9,326 nucleotides of DNA from an uncultured Collinsella sp. (GCA_934654765.1 CAKUGX010000076.1:1-9326), one strand, 5' to 3'; shown: positions 1 through 6,635, counted from the stretch's first letter. The notes: generated from the sequence alone by a model not told the origin. Made by a program: numbers and translations.

Positions 1-428
1 GCGCTAATCTCCCCGAGCAGAGCCGGAATCTTAGCGCGAACCGTTTCGGCATAACGCATGTTTACCGCTTGCATTCCACTGGGCATATTGCCCAATGCCT
101 CTTGGGAAAAAGCCTCGATACGAGCATTGATCAACCGATCAAAGTATGCCGAAACCGAACCATCGGTGTCTTCAATCTTAGAAAGTGCTTTGGCTTTTAT
201 CCCAGCTAGAGAGCTCTTATATGACTGAATGGCCGCTTCAACGCGCTCCCGCTCCAAGGCTATGGCCGTCTCAACGCGCTCCCGCTCCAAGGCCCTGGCT
301 GCCTCAGCGCGCTCCCGCTCCCGATCTTCGCTCCGCTGCGCCCAAACAAACTCATCCAGCTCTCGCGTGGTCATTTTGTTCCACTGTTCCCGCGTGATTC
401 CATATGATGCGCTGAATGAATAGCTCAT
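1..428 (-). CDS. Unrecognised Glu/Arg-rich coiled-coil protein, N-terminal part (cut by left edge)
   Basis: Reading the minus strand from the ATG at 428-426 gives 142 open codons that reach the window edge without a stop, so the C-terminus is missing. The start is supported by AGGGGAA about 5 bases upstream. The protein begins MSYSFSASYGITREQWNKM, then has a strongly charged segment (about residues 33-66) built on an 11-residue repeat, ALERERVETAI followed by ALERERVEAAI with a degenerate copy before them. This should form a long helix or coiled coil. The remainder is mixed helical-looking sequence. There is no signal peptide, membrane segment or catalytic motif, and I do not recognise the family. 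It is divergent from the kinase gene at 590 and shares its control region with the paired TGTTGCGCAACA sites, so it may belong to the same regulon, possibly as a kinase partner or substrate. That role is inference only. Confidence 0.75.
   Translation of the reverse strand, partial: MSYSFSASYGITREQWNKMTTRELDEFVWAQRSEDRERERAEAARALERERVETAIALERERVEAAIQSYKSSLAGIKAKALSKIEDTDGSVSAYFDRLINARIEAFSQEALGNMPSGMQAVNMRYAETVRAKIPALLGEIS
232..330. repeat. 33-bp tandem repeat inside the coiled-coil gene
   Basis: Two near-identical 33-bp units (232-264 and 265-297) share the core CAACGCGCTCCCGCTCCAAG. A third, more divergent unit follows at 298-330. On the coding (minus) strand each unit encodes 11 residues of the type ALERERVE(A/T)AI, so unit number can change without a frameshift. 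An 11-residue period fits a hendecad coiled coil. Confidence 0.8.
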
Positions 429-485
429 ATCGTTCCCCTGATTGCCGACTTTAATTGACCTATTTCTACTGCCGTCTTGCGCGAT

Positions 486-536
486 TCTGTTGCGCAACAT
501 TGGCGAGCGGCAGATTTGTCGATGTTGCGCAACAGA
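486..536. promoter_or_regulatory. Paired palindromic operator candidates (TGTTGCGCAACA, two copies) between divergent genes
   Basis: The 12-bp perfect palindrome TGTTGCGCAACA occurs at 488-499 and 523-534, centres 35 bp apart. The flanks extend the symmetry: TCTGTTGCGCAACAT (486-500) is the exact reverse complement of 522-536, so the pair is itself a larger inverted repeat around a 21-base centre. They lie between the start of the minus-strand gene (428) and the kinase start (590). The same core, GTTGCGCAAC, recurs at 3283-3292 in the other divergent region. A dimeric regulator binding both sites is the simplest reading; its identity is unknown. I see no convincing -10/-35 pair for either gene here. 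Confidence 0.65.
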
Positions 537-589
537 AGGCGCCGGTCAGCGCATATCCTGCTAAATGGAAGAAAGGATGAAAGCGCGCC

Positions 590-1837
590 ATGACCGGTTC
601 TTACGAAGAAGTTCGACTCGTCAAGTTTCATACGCCAGCACTGCTCTCCGAGCGCGAGCAGGCTGCGGCACGGCGTCGCTTTTGCACGCTTCTCGTCCCG
701 CCGCAAAAGGGCGGCTTTGGCGGCAACGCCTATGTCCGCCGCGTCCAAAGCGGCGATCGCGCCTTTGAGCTTGCACTTAAAATGCCGCGCCTCGACGCCC
801 AGCCCGAGCAAGAACAGCTCAACCGGGAAACCCTAGAAGAGGAATATCGCACCCTCTCCGTCGTATCCAATCTAAGGGGTTTTCCCGACGTCTACGGTTT
901 TGGCTACACGGCAGACGGAACCCCGGCGCTGCTTATGGAATGGGTTGACGGCGTCTCGCTTCTTGATGCGCGATCTGTCCTGAGCGGCGGAGGTGCAGTC
1001 TGCCCCGGCGACATCGTCGCCGCACTGGGGCTGAGCGTGCTCAAGATTATTATGTCCACGCAGTCGCTCGACACGCCCTTCGTCCACCGCGATCTCTCCA
1101 TGCGCAACATCATGCTGCGCCACGATCGCATTCCGCTACAGGAGCAGGTATCGAGTGGCTACTTTGATATCTGCCTCATCGACATGGGCAGCGCCAAGCT
1201 GGTTAAGCCCGACTTTTCCTTTACCGTCGACGTCAACGCCTTTCGCGGCGCCACGCCGGCATACGCGGCGCCCGAAATGCTAGAGCGCTTTAAGGCCGAC
1301 CCCGGCGCGCGCGACAATCCTGCCGTCGACATCTATGCACTGGGAGGTATCCTCTACGAGCTTTATTGTGGGCACGCGCCCTTTGAGGCAGAGCTCAGGC
1401 GCTCTGGAGACCATGCACGCCTTAAGCGTACCGTGCAGCCGCAACCTCTTGCACCGGCAACCCCTCACGAGCAGGGCCTGGTCAACGCGATTATGGCTTG
1501 TTTGGCAGCCTCGCAAGACGCACGCCCTTCGGCAAATGAACTCGCGGCGCGCCTTGAGCCTTTCGCCCGCACGGGTGCTCCGCGAAAGCGCCGGCCCGCA
1601 GCTGATCGCGGCAGCGCCGCTGTCTTGGTGGACGCCACCACCCCCGCCCGCACGGTTGCAAGCGCGCAGTCCGCGTCTCGGCCAACCCCATCCACCGAGA
1701 CGGCCCGCAGCGCCGAGTCCATGCGTCGCGCGCGTCTCGCCGTCAAGCGTCAACGTTCGATGGCACTCACGATGGTGATTGCTGCCTTTGTGGTAATAGT
1801 GGTTTTACTCGCCCTCGCATCCGCCGGCATGCTTTAG
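590..1837 (+). CDS. Membrane-anchored eukaryotic-like Ser/Thr protein kinase (kinase 1)
   Basis: A 415-residue protein with a full Hanks-type kinase domain at about residues 30-325. Visible motifs are a glycine-rich loop (KGGFGGNAYV, 40-49), the ATP-binding lysine in ALKMP (K64), a helix-C glutamate in LEEEY (E84 or E85), catalytic loop HRDLSMRN (166-173), DMG in place of DFG (198-200), ATPAYAAPEM ending the activation segment (221-230) and DIYALG (247-252). A Pro/Ser/Thr/Arg-rich linker (about 328-390) leads to one hydrophobic segment (about 391-411) at the very C-terminus, so the kinase should sit on the cytoplasmic face with almost nothing outside: no PASTA or other sensor. ATG 590 is the first start after an in-frame stop at 578; AAAGGA at 572-577 is rather far (12 bases). 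It is paralogous to the kinase at 4509. Substrates are unknown; the FHA protein at 3375 is a plausible reader of its phosphothreonines. Confidence 0.92.
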   Translation: MTGSYEEVRLVKFHTPALLSEREQAAARRRFCTLLVPPQKGGFGGNAYVRRVQSGDRAFELALKMPRLDAQPEQEQLNRETLEEEYRTLSVVSNLRGFPDVYGFGYTADGTPALLMEWVDGVSLLDARSVLSGGGAVCPGDIVAALGLSVLKIIMSTQSLDTPFVHRDLSMRNIMLRHDRIPLQEQVSSGYFDICLIDMGSAKLVKPDFSFTVDVNAFRGATPAYAAPEMLERFKADPGARDNPAVDIYALGGILYELYCGHAPFEAELRRSGDHARLKRTVQPQPLAPATPHEQGLVNAIMACLAASQDARPSANELAARLEPFARTGAPRKRRPAADRGSAAVLVDATTPARTVASAQSASRPTPSTETARSAESMRRARLAVKRQRSMALTMVIAAFVVIVVLLALASAGML

Positions 1838-1844
1838 CCGGCGG
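1821..1844 (+). other. GC-rich stem-loop across the kinase 1 stop codon
   Basis: CCGCCGGC (1821-1828) pairs perfectly with GCCGGCGG (1837-1844) around an 8-base loop that holds most of the TAG stop. No T-run follows, so it is not a standard intrinsic terminator. It may stabilise the 3' end or act together with the convergent terminator downstream. Confidence 0.45.
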
Positions 1845-1877
1845 CAATACCAAGACCAGCTCATAGACCCCCGCATG

Positions 1878-1929
1878 AAAAAAGCGGTGGCGGACGCAAC
1901 TCTCGATAAAGCCGCGCCCGCCACCGCTT
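1878..1929 (-). terminator. Intrinsic terminator of the zinc-ribbon gene
   Basis: AAGCGGTGGCGG (1882-1893) pairs with CCGCCACCGCTT (1918-1929), and three more pairs follow beyond one mismatch. On the minus strand the stem is followed directly by six U (A-run 1878-1883 on the plus strand), as expected for a terminator about 23 bases after the stop of the minus-strand gene. On the plus strand the stem lacks a T-run, though it could still slow transcription leaving kinase 1, since the two genes converge here. Confidence 0.85.
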
Positions 1930-1951
1930 CACGCATCGCATACAGGCAGCA

Positions 1952-3196
1952 CTAGGAGATCAAAAGCTCAAAGGTATCCGTGATGCTCGTCCCCATGTTC
2001 ACGGCGCTGTCCCTCGAATCGACCGTGACAGTCAGGTAGTACTTTCCGTTCTTCTTTTTTGGCACACCCGCCACCGTAAGGTCGCAGTCTTCCTCCTCGA
2101 CGGGAAGCGAAAACTCAAAGCCCTTGTTCCTGACAAACGTTCCGGTGACGTCCGTATAGGTGCGATAGACATCACCATCGGACTGGGAGACGGTTTTTTC
2201 GGCGTTATAGGTATCGTGCGCATGCAGTGTGGCGGAAATATCTGCGACCGCTTCGCCGGAATCGCTGATGCTCTTAAAAACGATCACGAGGTCGTTTTTG
2301 CTCGCACCGTAGCAAGTATGGCCCCAAGAGCCGTTCGTCTCCTTAAGTGCTCCGCGCCACGTGGTGTTGGCAAAGCTCGTGGGCTTATCGACGTCGAGCT
2401 TCGCCGTATTACCCGAGGTCGTGGTGGTCGACGAGGTCGCATTGCCCGTCGTGGAAGAGCCCTCGGCATCGGAGCTGGCGTCCTCGCCGTTCTTGCTTGC
2501 GGTCTTGAGCTCCGCCTTAGCATCCTTTAGATCTGCCTTGGTCTGGTCGAGATCGTCTTGCGTCTTTTTGAGCTCGTCCTTGGAAGATTCAAGCTGCTCC
2601 TTGAGCTTTTGGATCTGCTCGGTGTTTTGCGGGTGAGCCAAGCCGTAGGAATAGCCCGCCCAGCCGGTTCCAGCACACAAGGCAGCAACGACAATAACAC
2701 CAGCGGCGATGGCGGGCGCATACGACTTGCCCAGGCGCTTGCGTGCTAGCTTGTACTCGGCCTTGGCCGTCTTGAGGCTCTCGCGGTCCTGCTCGAGCTG
2801 CTCTTCCTCGCTGAGCGGCGTGGAATCAAGATCGGCATGGTATGCCGGCTGGGTCTCCACGTCATCGATCGTGGTGCCAAAGTCTGACAAGGGATCGGCT
2901 ACACGGGTGGCAGCGGGGTCGGGCTCAGGCGCGGTGGGCTCAGGCGCGGCAGAACTCGGCGTCGGCTGCGAATCGGCTAGCGGCGCGCCATCCGTTTTGG
3001 GCAATTCCACCGTCGCAGCCGTGGCTGCCTCGCCATCTCGCCACGAAAAGGCCGGACTCTGCGACACGGTCTGGGGTGTGGTGTAGGGGTCTTCGGGGGC
3101 CGATGCCGCCGGCGCGGCATCGGCAAGAGGCGATCCGCACTCGGAGCAAAAACTAGCGTCATCGGGCAATAATGCACCGCAATAAGGGCATTCCAT
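1952..3196 (-). CDS. Zinc-ribbon, single-pass membrane protein with coiled coil and C-terminal extracytoplasmic domain
   Basis: From ATG 3196 the protein has 414 residues. It opens with a zinc ribbon, MECPYCGALL...FCSECG, with ligands C3, C6, C17 and C20. A long Pro/Ala/Ser/Thr/Asp-rich disordered stretch follows (about 25-125), then a charged helix, one membrane segment (about 159-181), a heptad-like Lys/Glu/Asp/Leu coiled coil (about 191-232), a Ser/Thr/Gly linker (about 239-265) and a C-terminal domain (266-414) that looks beta-rich. Positive residues before the membrane segment favour the zinc ribbon inside and the C-terminal domain outside. An upstream ATG at 3268 would add 24 residues, but GAGAGG about 9 bases before 3196 and the usual position of such zinc ribbons at the extreme N-terminus favour the shorter form. 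Function is unknown; the many Thr/Ser in the cytoplasmic linker could be targets of the neighbouring kinases (inference). Confidence 0.85.
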   Translation of the reverse strand: MECPYCGALLPDDASFCSECGSPLADAAPAASAPEDPYTTPQTVSQSPAFSWRDGEAATAATVELPKTDGAPLADSQPTPSSAAPEPTAPEPDPAATRVADPLSDFGTTIDDVETQPAYHADLDSTPLSEEEQLEQDRESLKTAKAEYKLARKRLGKSYAPAIAAGVIVVAALCAGTGWAGYSYGLAHPQNTEQIQKLKEQLESSKDELKKTQDDLDQTKADLKDAKAELKTASKNGEDASSDAEGSSTTGNATSSTTTTSGNTAKLDVDKPTSFANTTWRGALKETNGSWGHTCYGASKNDLVIVFKSISDSGEAVADISATLHAHDTYNAEKTVSQSDGDVYRTYTDVTGTFVRNKGFEFSLPVEEEDCDLTVAGVPKKKNGKYYLTVTVDSRDSAVNMGTSITDTFELLIS

Positions 3197-3255
3197 GGAG
3201 CACAGCCTCTCAAATGTATCGTTTGCAACCATCCTGCAATTTGGTGTGTATGCCC

Positions 3256-3261
3256 TATAAT
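3256..3261 (+). promoter_or_regulatory. Candidate -10 element for the FHA gene, overlapping a divergent minus-strand promoter
   Basis: A consensus TATAAT lies about 115 bases upstream of the FHA gene start. Its -35 is weak (CTGCAA at 3234-3239, 16-base spacer). On the opposite strand TTTACA (3280-3275) and TATAGG (3259-3254) are spaced 15 bases and could drive the zinc-ribbon gene. The two -10 boxes overlap, so the divergent genes may compete for polymerase. Confidence 0.45.
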
Positions 3262-3282
3262 GTCTCAACAGTTATGTAAAGC

Positions 3283-3292
3283 GTTGCGCAAC
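3283..3292. promoter_or_regulatory. Third GTTGCGCAAC palindrome, between zinc-ribbon and FHA genes
   Basis: The 10-bp perfect palindrome GTTGCGCAAC matches the core of the two sites at 488-499 and 523-534. It sits just downstream of the plus-strand TATAAT (about +16 if transcription starts near 3268) and immediately upstream of the minus-strand TTTACA. A protein bound here could block the FHA gene while affecting the zinc-ribbon gene. Confidence 0.6.
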
Positions 3293-3374
3293 ATTTTTTG
3301 AGTCGACATGCTCAGGCGCAGTCAATTCCTATCATGTTTGCTGTACGTCATCGAAGTTATCTAGGGAGGCGACC

Positions 3375-4337
3375 ATGGCGGCGGAAACACCGTGCTCGGT
3401 CCTCTACAACGATATCCGCTCGTTTGGCGGTCTTAAGCATCTCGAGATCGCCCGCATGCTCATTAACGGCAACTCATATGCGGGCAGCGCCTTACTCGAC
3501 AAATGTTCCACCAACCGCTCGTATCTCACTCGCTACATTGTCCACCGCGAGCCCGATCAGTGTGCGCCGGGTATCTACAACGATTTCACTGTCTCTACGC
3601 TTAACCTAGCCGCCGCTATCGGTAACAAACTTGGTGGTGGCGAGTGTGCCTACCAGGAGCTATCCGACCATTACAGCGGCCCTGCAGCTCAAGCGATGAT
3701 GTCGATTCTCGCCGAGTATGGCCTCGACAATCGCCTCTACGCCAACGCCTTGGGGCGCATTCGCAGCTCCGATGACCATAGCCCCCGCGAAAAGAGCACG
3801 CTCTTCCTGATGCTCTTTGTGGCGACGGGTGCACTTGCCGATCCCGCCCAGGGCGTAGCAACCGTTGAGCGTTTTTGCGATAGCAAGACAGGCGGGCACT
3901 TTGGCACCACCGAGACCACCGTCGGCCGTGGTTTTTTGAGCAGCTTAGATCAGCCGCGCACCGTCGCCCCCAATCTCGGCTTGCTTAGGACGCACGCCGG
4001 AAACAGCGTTGACATGCAGATCCACCCACTCTCACGCGACCCTCGCGGCACTGTAATCGGCTCTTTGCCCAAAACCTCGCCTAGCATTACCGATGTAGGC
4101 GCCGACGCATCGCGCGAGCATCTCCGGATTTGGCTCGAAGGCGGACGCTGGTACGCCCAGGGACTTGGATCGACCAACGGCACCGTCCTCGAATCGGGCG
4201 CGGGCGACGGTGACATCGTGATTGAGCCGCCGCGCGACCAACGCGAACCCGGCAAGATCTATCCTCCGGTGGAAATCGAAAACAGCGACAGGCTCCATCT
4301 GGGCCTCTACACGACATTCCTTGTCATTGTGGACTAG
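3375..4337 (+). CDS. FHA-domain protein with unknown N-terminal helical domain
   Basis: A 320-residue cytoplasmic protein with no signal peptide or membrane segment. ATG 3375 is set by AGGGAGG at 3363-3369, 5 bases upstream. Residues about 1-200 form a mostly helical domain that I do not recognise. Residues about 213-320 look like a forkhead-associated (FHA) domain: GTVIGS, SITDV, ADASREHLRIW (S246, R247, H249), GSTNGTVL (N268, G269) and a final DRLHLGLYTTFLVIV strand. FHA domains bind phosphothreonine peptides, so this is a likely reader of the two kinases flanking it. The usual GR arginine, which contacts phosphate in well-studied FHA domains, appears as Ser (S230), so binding may be altered. 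An acidic and proline-containing insert (about 274-297) separates the NG motif from the last strands. The gene ends at a strong terminator, so it is probably transcribed alone. Confidence 0.85.
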   Translation: MAAETPCSVLYNDIRSFGGLKHLEIARMLINGNSYAGSALLDKCSTNRSYLTRYIVHREPDQCAPGIYNDFTVSTLNLAAAIGNKLGGGECAYQELSDHYSGPAAQAMMSILAEYGLDNRLYANALGRIRSSDDHSPREKSTLFLMLFVATGALADPAQGVATVERFCDSKTGGHFGTTETTVGRGFLSSLDQPRTVAPNLGLLRTHAGNSVDMQIHPLSRDPRGTVIGSLPKTSPSITDVGADASREHLRIWLEGGRWYAQGLGSTNGTVLESGAGDGDIVIEPPRDQREPGKIYPPVEIENSDRLHLGLYTTFLVIVD

Positions 4338-4339
4338 CG

Positions 4340-4380
4340 CGGGCGGCGATCGAAAAACGGTCGCCGCCCGTCTTTCGTCT
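4340..4380 (+). terminator. Intrinsic terminator of the FHA gene
   Basis: CGGGCGGCGATCG (4340-4352) pairs with CGGTCGCCGCCCG (4358-4370), 13 pairs with one G-U, around an AAAAA loop. TCTTTCGTCTTCT follows. It begins three bases after the FHA stop codon and separates that gene from kinase 2. Confidence 0.9.
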
Positions 4381-4420
4381 TCTACCTTCTGCGTCGTAAA
4401 CGACAATACTCAGCGGCATA

Positions 4421-4471
4421 CGTCGGCAGTGCGGCTATCATGGTGCTTTACCAATAGCCGCACTGCCGACG
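4421..4471. repeat. Perfect 18-bp inverted repeat upstream of kinase 2
   Basis: CGTCGGCAGTGCGGCTAT (4421-4438) is the exact reverse complement of 4454-4471, with a 15-base loop. It ends 37 bases before the kinase 2 start codon. No T-run follows, and the FHA gene already has its own terminator, so an operator or a leader-RNA hairpin is more likely than a terminator. TATCAT at 4436-4441, at the edge of the left arm, resembles a -10 box but has no good -35. Confidence 0.75.
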
Positions 4472-4508
4472 CATACGTGCGGCAACCCATGCCAGACAAA
4501 GGAACGCC

Positions 4509-6593
4509 ATGGATACTACCGATAGCGCCTATGGCGACAAGCTCATCCGTCTCGACACGTTCGACACCGCCGTGGCAGTCGACCCCAGTGCCGAGGACGA
4601 CGCCAAGCGCCGGTTTATGACGCTTATTCTTCAGACGGCATACCGCGACGGCGGCAATATCGGGCACGTGCTGCGCGCGACCAACACGAGCGGCGAGGTC
4701 TTTGCCGTCAAGCTGCTCAAGGACAACGCCATCCTTTCCGGCCAGACGCCCGATCGCTCTGCCGAGCAAGCGGCTGCGCACCTGGCCAGCACCGCCGCGC
4801 TGTTCGAGGAGTACCGTCATCTGTGTACCGTCTCGCACCTGCGCGGATTTCCGCGCGTCTATGGCTACGGATCGTGCGAGGATGACCCGCTCATCCTCAT
4901 GGAGTGGGTCGAGGGTACCTCGCTCAAGCAGGCGCTGCCCCTGCTTCCGCACGACGCCTCGGGCGGGCTGACCACCCAGATGGTCGCCGCCGTCGGAAAC
5001 GCCGTGCTACGCGCGCTCTTGATGACCCAAGGCCTCGTGAATCCGGTCGTCCATCGCGACCTGTCGCCTGCCAATATCATGTTCCGCACCACCAGCCGAA
5101 CGCTCGAGCAGCAGATCGCCGATTGCTCCTTTGACCCCTGCCTCATCGACATGGGCTCCGCGACCATGGCACTCGGCGACGACACGATCACCCGACGTGC
5201 CGACATTTGGCGCTTTGCCACACCCGCATATGCCGCGCCCGAGATGCTCACACAGGATATCGAAGGCATCGCGGCCCTTCGCCGCTCGCCCGCGATCGAC
5301 GTCTATGCGCTTTCGAGCATTCTGTACCAGCTCTACAGCGGTCGTAAGCCGTTCGACATCGAGTCGACGGGTGCCGCGGCAACCGGCTCGTTCTACCTCA
5401 TAAAGACCAAGACCAAGCCGGCACCGCTCAAGCCGCGCTGCGAGGACGATGAAGCGCTCGTCCAGATCATCATGAAAGGCATCTCGGTCGAACAGGGCGA
5501 TCGCCCTACCGAGCAGCAGATGCTCGAGGTGCTCTCGGCATACCTCCCCGCTGCAGAATCTGAGGGCCGCGAGGGCGCAGGAGACGAGGCCGCAATTGAT
5601 ATCGATTCTGGCACGCACCTTAAGGTCGACGTCGCCGGCGAGCGCGCGCGAGAGATCCTGGAGCAGGCCCGGCACGATGCCATGACCCGCCGCCACTTTA
5701 TTATCGGTGGCGTCGTTGCAGCCGTTGCGGGGCTCAGCGTCATTGGGGCGGCGACCCATGGCTTTGGCATCCCCGACTACCTGGACGGCATCCGCGGTTC
5801 GCTTGACGACTACACTTGGGATCAGCTGCAGGAGATTTCGCTCAAGATTAAGGCCGCCGAGACCCGTAGCGAGGCACGCGAGGTTGCCAAGCGCTACCAC
5901 CTGCTCGATGCCGATGGGCATATCCCCTATCAGTGTACCAAGCGCGTGAAACTCACCAACGGGCTGGAGGTCGGCGCGCAGCTTGTGGGCATCCGTCACG
6001 ATGAGCTTCTGGACGGGACGGGCAAGGCCGGGCTGACGTTTATGTTCGACGCGGGTATTGCCGAGCGCAACGCTGCGGCTGAACCGCCGAGCGCCGGCTG
6101 GGCAGATTGCGAGCTGCGGGAATGGCTCGACAGCGACGGCCTTAAGCTGCTGCCCAACGAGTTGCGCGCGCTTATTAAGGCCGTCAAGAAGACCTCGAAC
6201 AACGTGGGCGTCGCCAGAAGCGCTTCGTGTCTGAGTGAGCTGCCCGCGACGCTCTGGCTGCCCGCCATGGTCGAGCTGTCCGGCGTGCAGCCGCCCGATT
6301 CGTTTGCCGAGGACTATCACTACCTGGCAGACATCTACAACGGCGAAGGCAAGGAGTATCAGCTGTTCCACGAGCTTAAGGTGAGCCCATATTCCACCAA
6401 CTCGACCATGGTGCGCCAGTGGAAGGGCAAGGACACCTGCTGGTGGGAGCGCACGGTGAGTCCCGACACGTCGGAGGAAAAGGGCACGGTCTATATCAAC
6501 CGTGTCGGCGACGACGGCGACGTGTTTATGTACGCCACGCCCGCGGACAAGCCAAGCAAGCGTACCTGCGTGATCCCTGGGTTCTGCATCTAG
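4509..6593 (+). CDS. Transmembrane Ser/Thr protein kinase with C-terminal DUF6273-like domain (kinase 2)
   Basis: A 694-residue protein; AAAGGA at 4498-4503 lies 5 bases before ATG 4509. The kinase domain covers about residues 40-345: GGNIGHV loop (48-54), VKLL lysine (K68), FEEY helix-C glutamate (E100 or E101), HRDLSPAN (182-189), DMG (214-216), ATPAYAAPEM (237-246) and DVYALS (264-269). It is clearly related to the kinase at 590 (shared LRGFPxVYGxG, LMEWVxGxSL, CLIDMGSA). An acidic linker leads to one membrane segment (about 397-416), preceded by TRRHFIIGG, which resembles a twin-arginine motif. The C-terminal part (about 480-694) resembles DUF6273: GWADCELREWLDS, ATLWLPAMVELSG, KDTCWWERTVS and a final CVIPGFCI. 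If the membrane segment spans once, this domain is outside and could be the sensor. It has its own upstream region after a terminator, so is probably a separate transcript. Confidence 0.9.
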   Translation: MDTTDSAYGDKLIRLDTFDTAVAVDPSAEDDAKRRFMTLILQTAYRDGGNIGHVLRATNTSGEVFAVKLLKDNAILSGQTPDRSAEQAAAHLASTAALFEEYRHLCTVSHLRGFPRVYGYGSCEDDPLILMEWVEGTSLKQALPLLPHDASGGLTTQMVAAVGNAVLRALLMTQGLVNPVVHRDLSPANIMFRTTSRTLEQQIADCSFDPCLIDMGSATMALGDDTITRRADIWRFATPAYAAPEMLTQDIEGIAALRRSPAIDVYALSSILYQLYSGRKPFDIESTGAAATGSFYLIKTKTKPAPLKPRCEDDEALVQIIMKGISVEQGDRPTEQQMLEVLSAYLPAAESEGREGAGDEAAIDIDSGTHLKVDVAGERAREILEQARHDAMTRRHFIIGGVVAAVAGLSVIGAATHGFGIPDYLDGIRGSLDDYTWDQLQEISLKIKAAETRSEAREVAKRYHLLDADGHIPYQCTKRVKLTNGLEVGAQLVGIRHDELLDGTGKAGLTFMFDAGIAERNAAAEPPSAGWADCELREWLDSDGLKLLPNELRALIKAVKKTSNNVGVARSASCLSELPATLWLPAMVELSGVQPPDSFAEDYHYLADIYNGEGKEYQLFHELKVSPYSTNSTMVRQWKGKDTCWWERTVSPDTSEEKGTVYINRVGDDGDVFMYATPADKPSKRTCVIPGFCI

Positions 6594-6612
6594 AGGCGGA
6601 GGGCTGCTGCGA

Positions 6613-6635
6613 CGGGGCTCCCGGCCCCGGCGTTT
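6613..6635 (+). terminator. Possible weak terminator after kinase 2
   Basis: CGGGGC (6613-6618) pairs with GCCCCG (6624-6629) around a 5-base loop, followed by GCGTTT. The stem is short and the T-run only three bases, so termination may depend on the hairpin array that starts at the next base. Confidence 0.4.

Noticed and set aside
185..423. Small plus-strand open frames over 185-423 with Arg/Pro/Ala/Ser repeats
   Set aside because: They are read-through of the 33-bp repeats on the wrong strand; the minus strand has a longer open frame with a good ribosome site and non-random sequence beyond the repeats.
486..536. Intrinsic terminator or RNA hairpin for the long inverted repeat
   Set aside because: It lies between two divergent start codons, has no T-run, and each arm is itself a palindrome, which fits two operator sites better than one hairpin.
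3197..3268. Longer 438-residue form of the zinc-ribbon protein starting at 3268
   Set aside because: The ATG at 3196 has a better-placed GAGAGG, puts the zinc ribbon at the N-terminus as is usual, and the longer form would start inside the candidate minus-strand promoter.
4410..4952. 180-residue minus-strand open frame overlapping the kinase 2 start and its inverted repeat
   Set aside because: No domain or ribosome site is evident, and most of it is antisense to the conserved kinase N-terminus.
5007..6371. 454-residue open frame on the minus strand opposite kinase 2
   Set aside because: It lies wholly inside a gene with clear kinase and DUF6273-like motifs and has no recognisable domain of its own.
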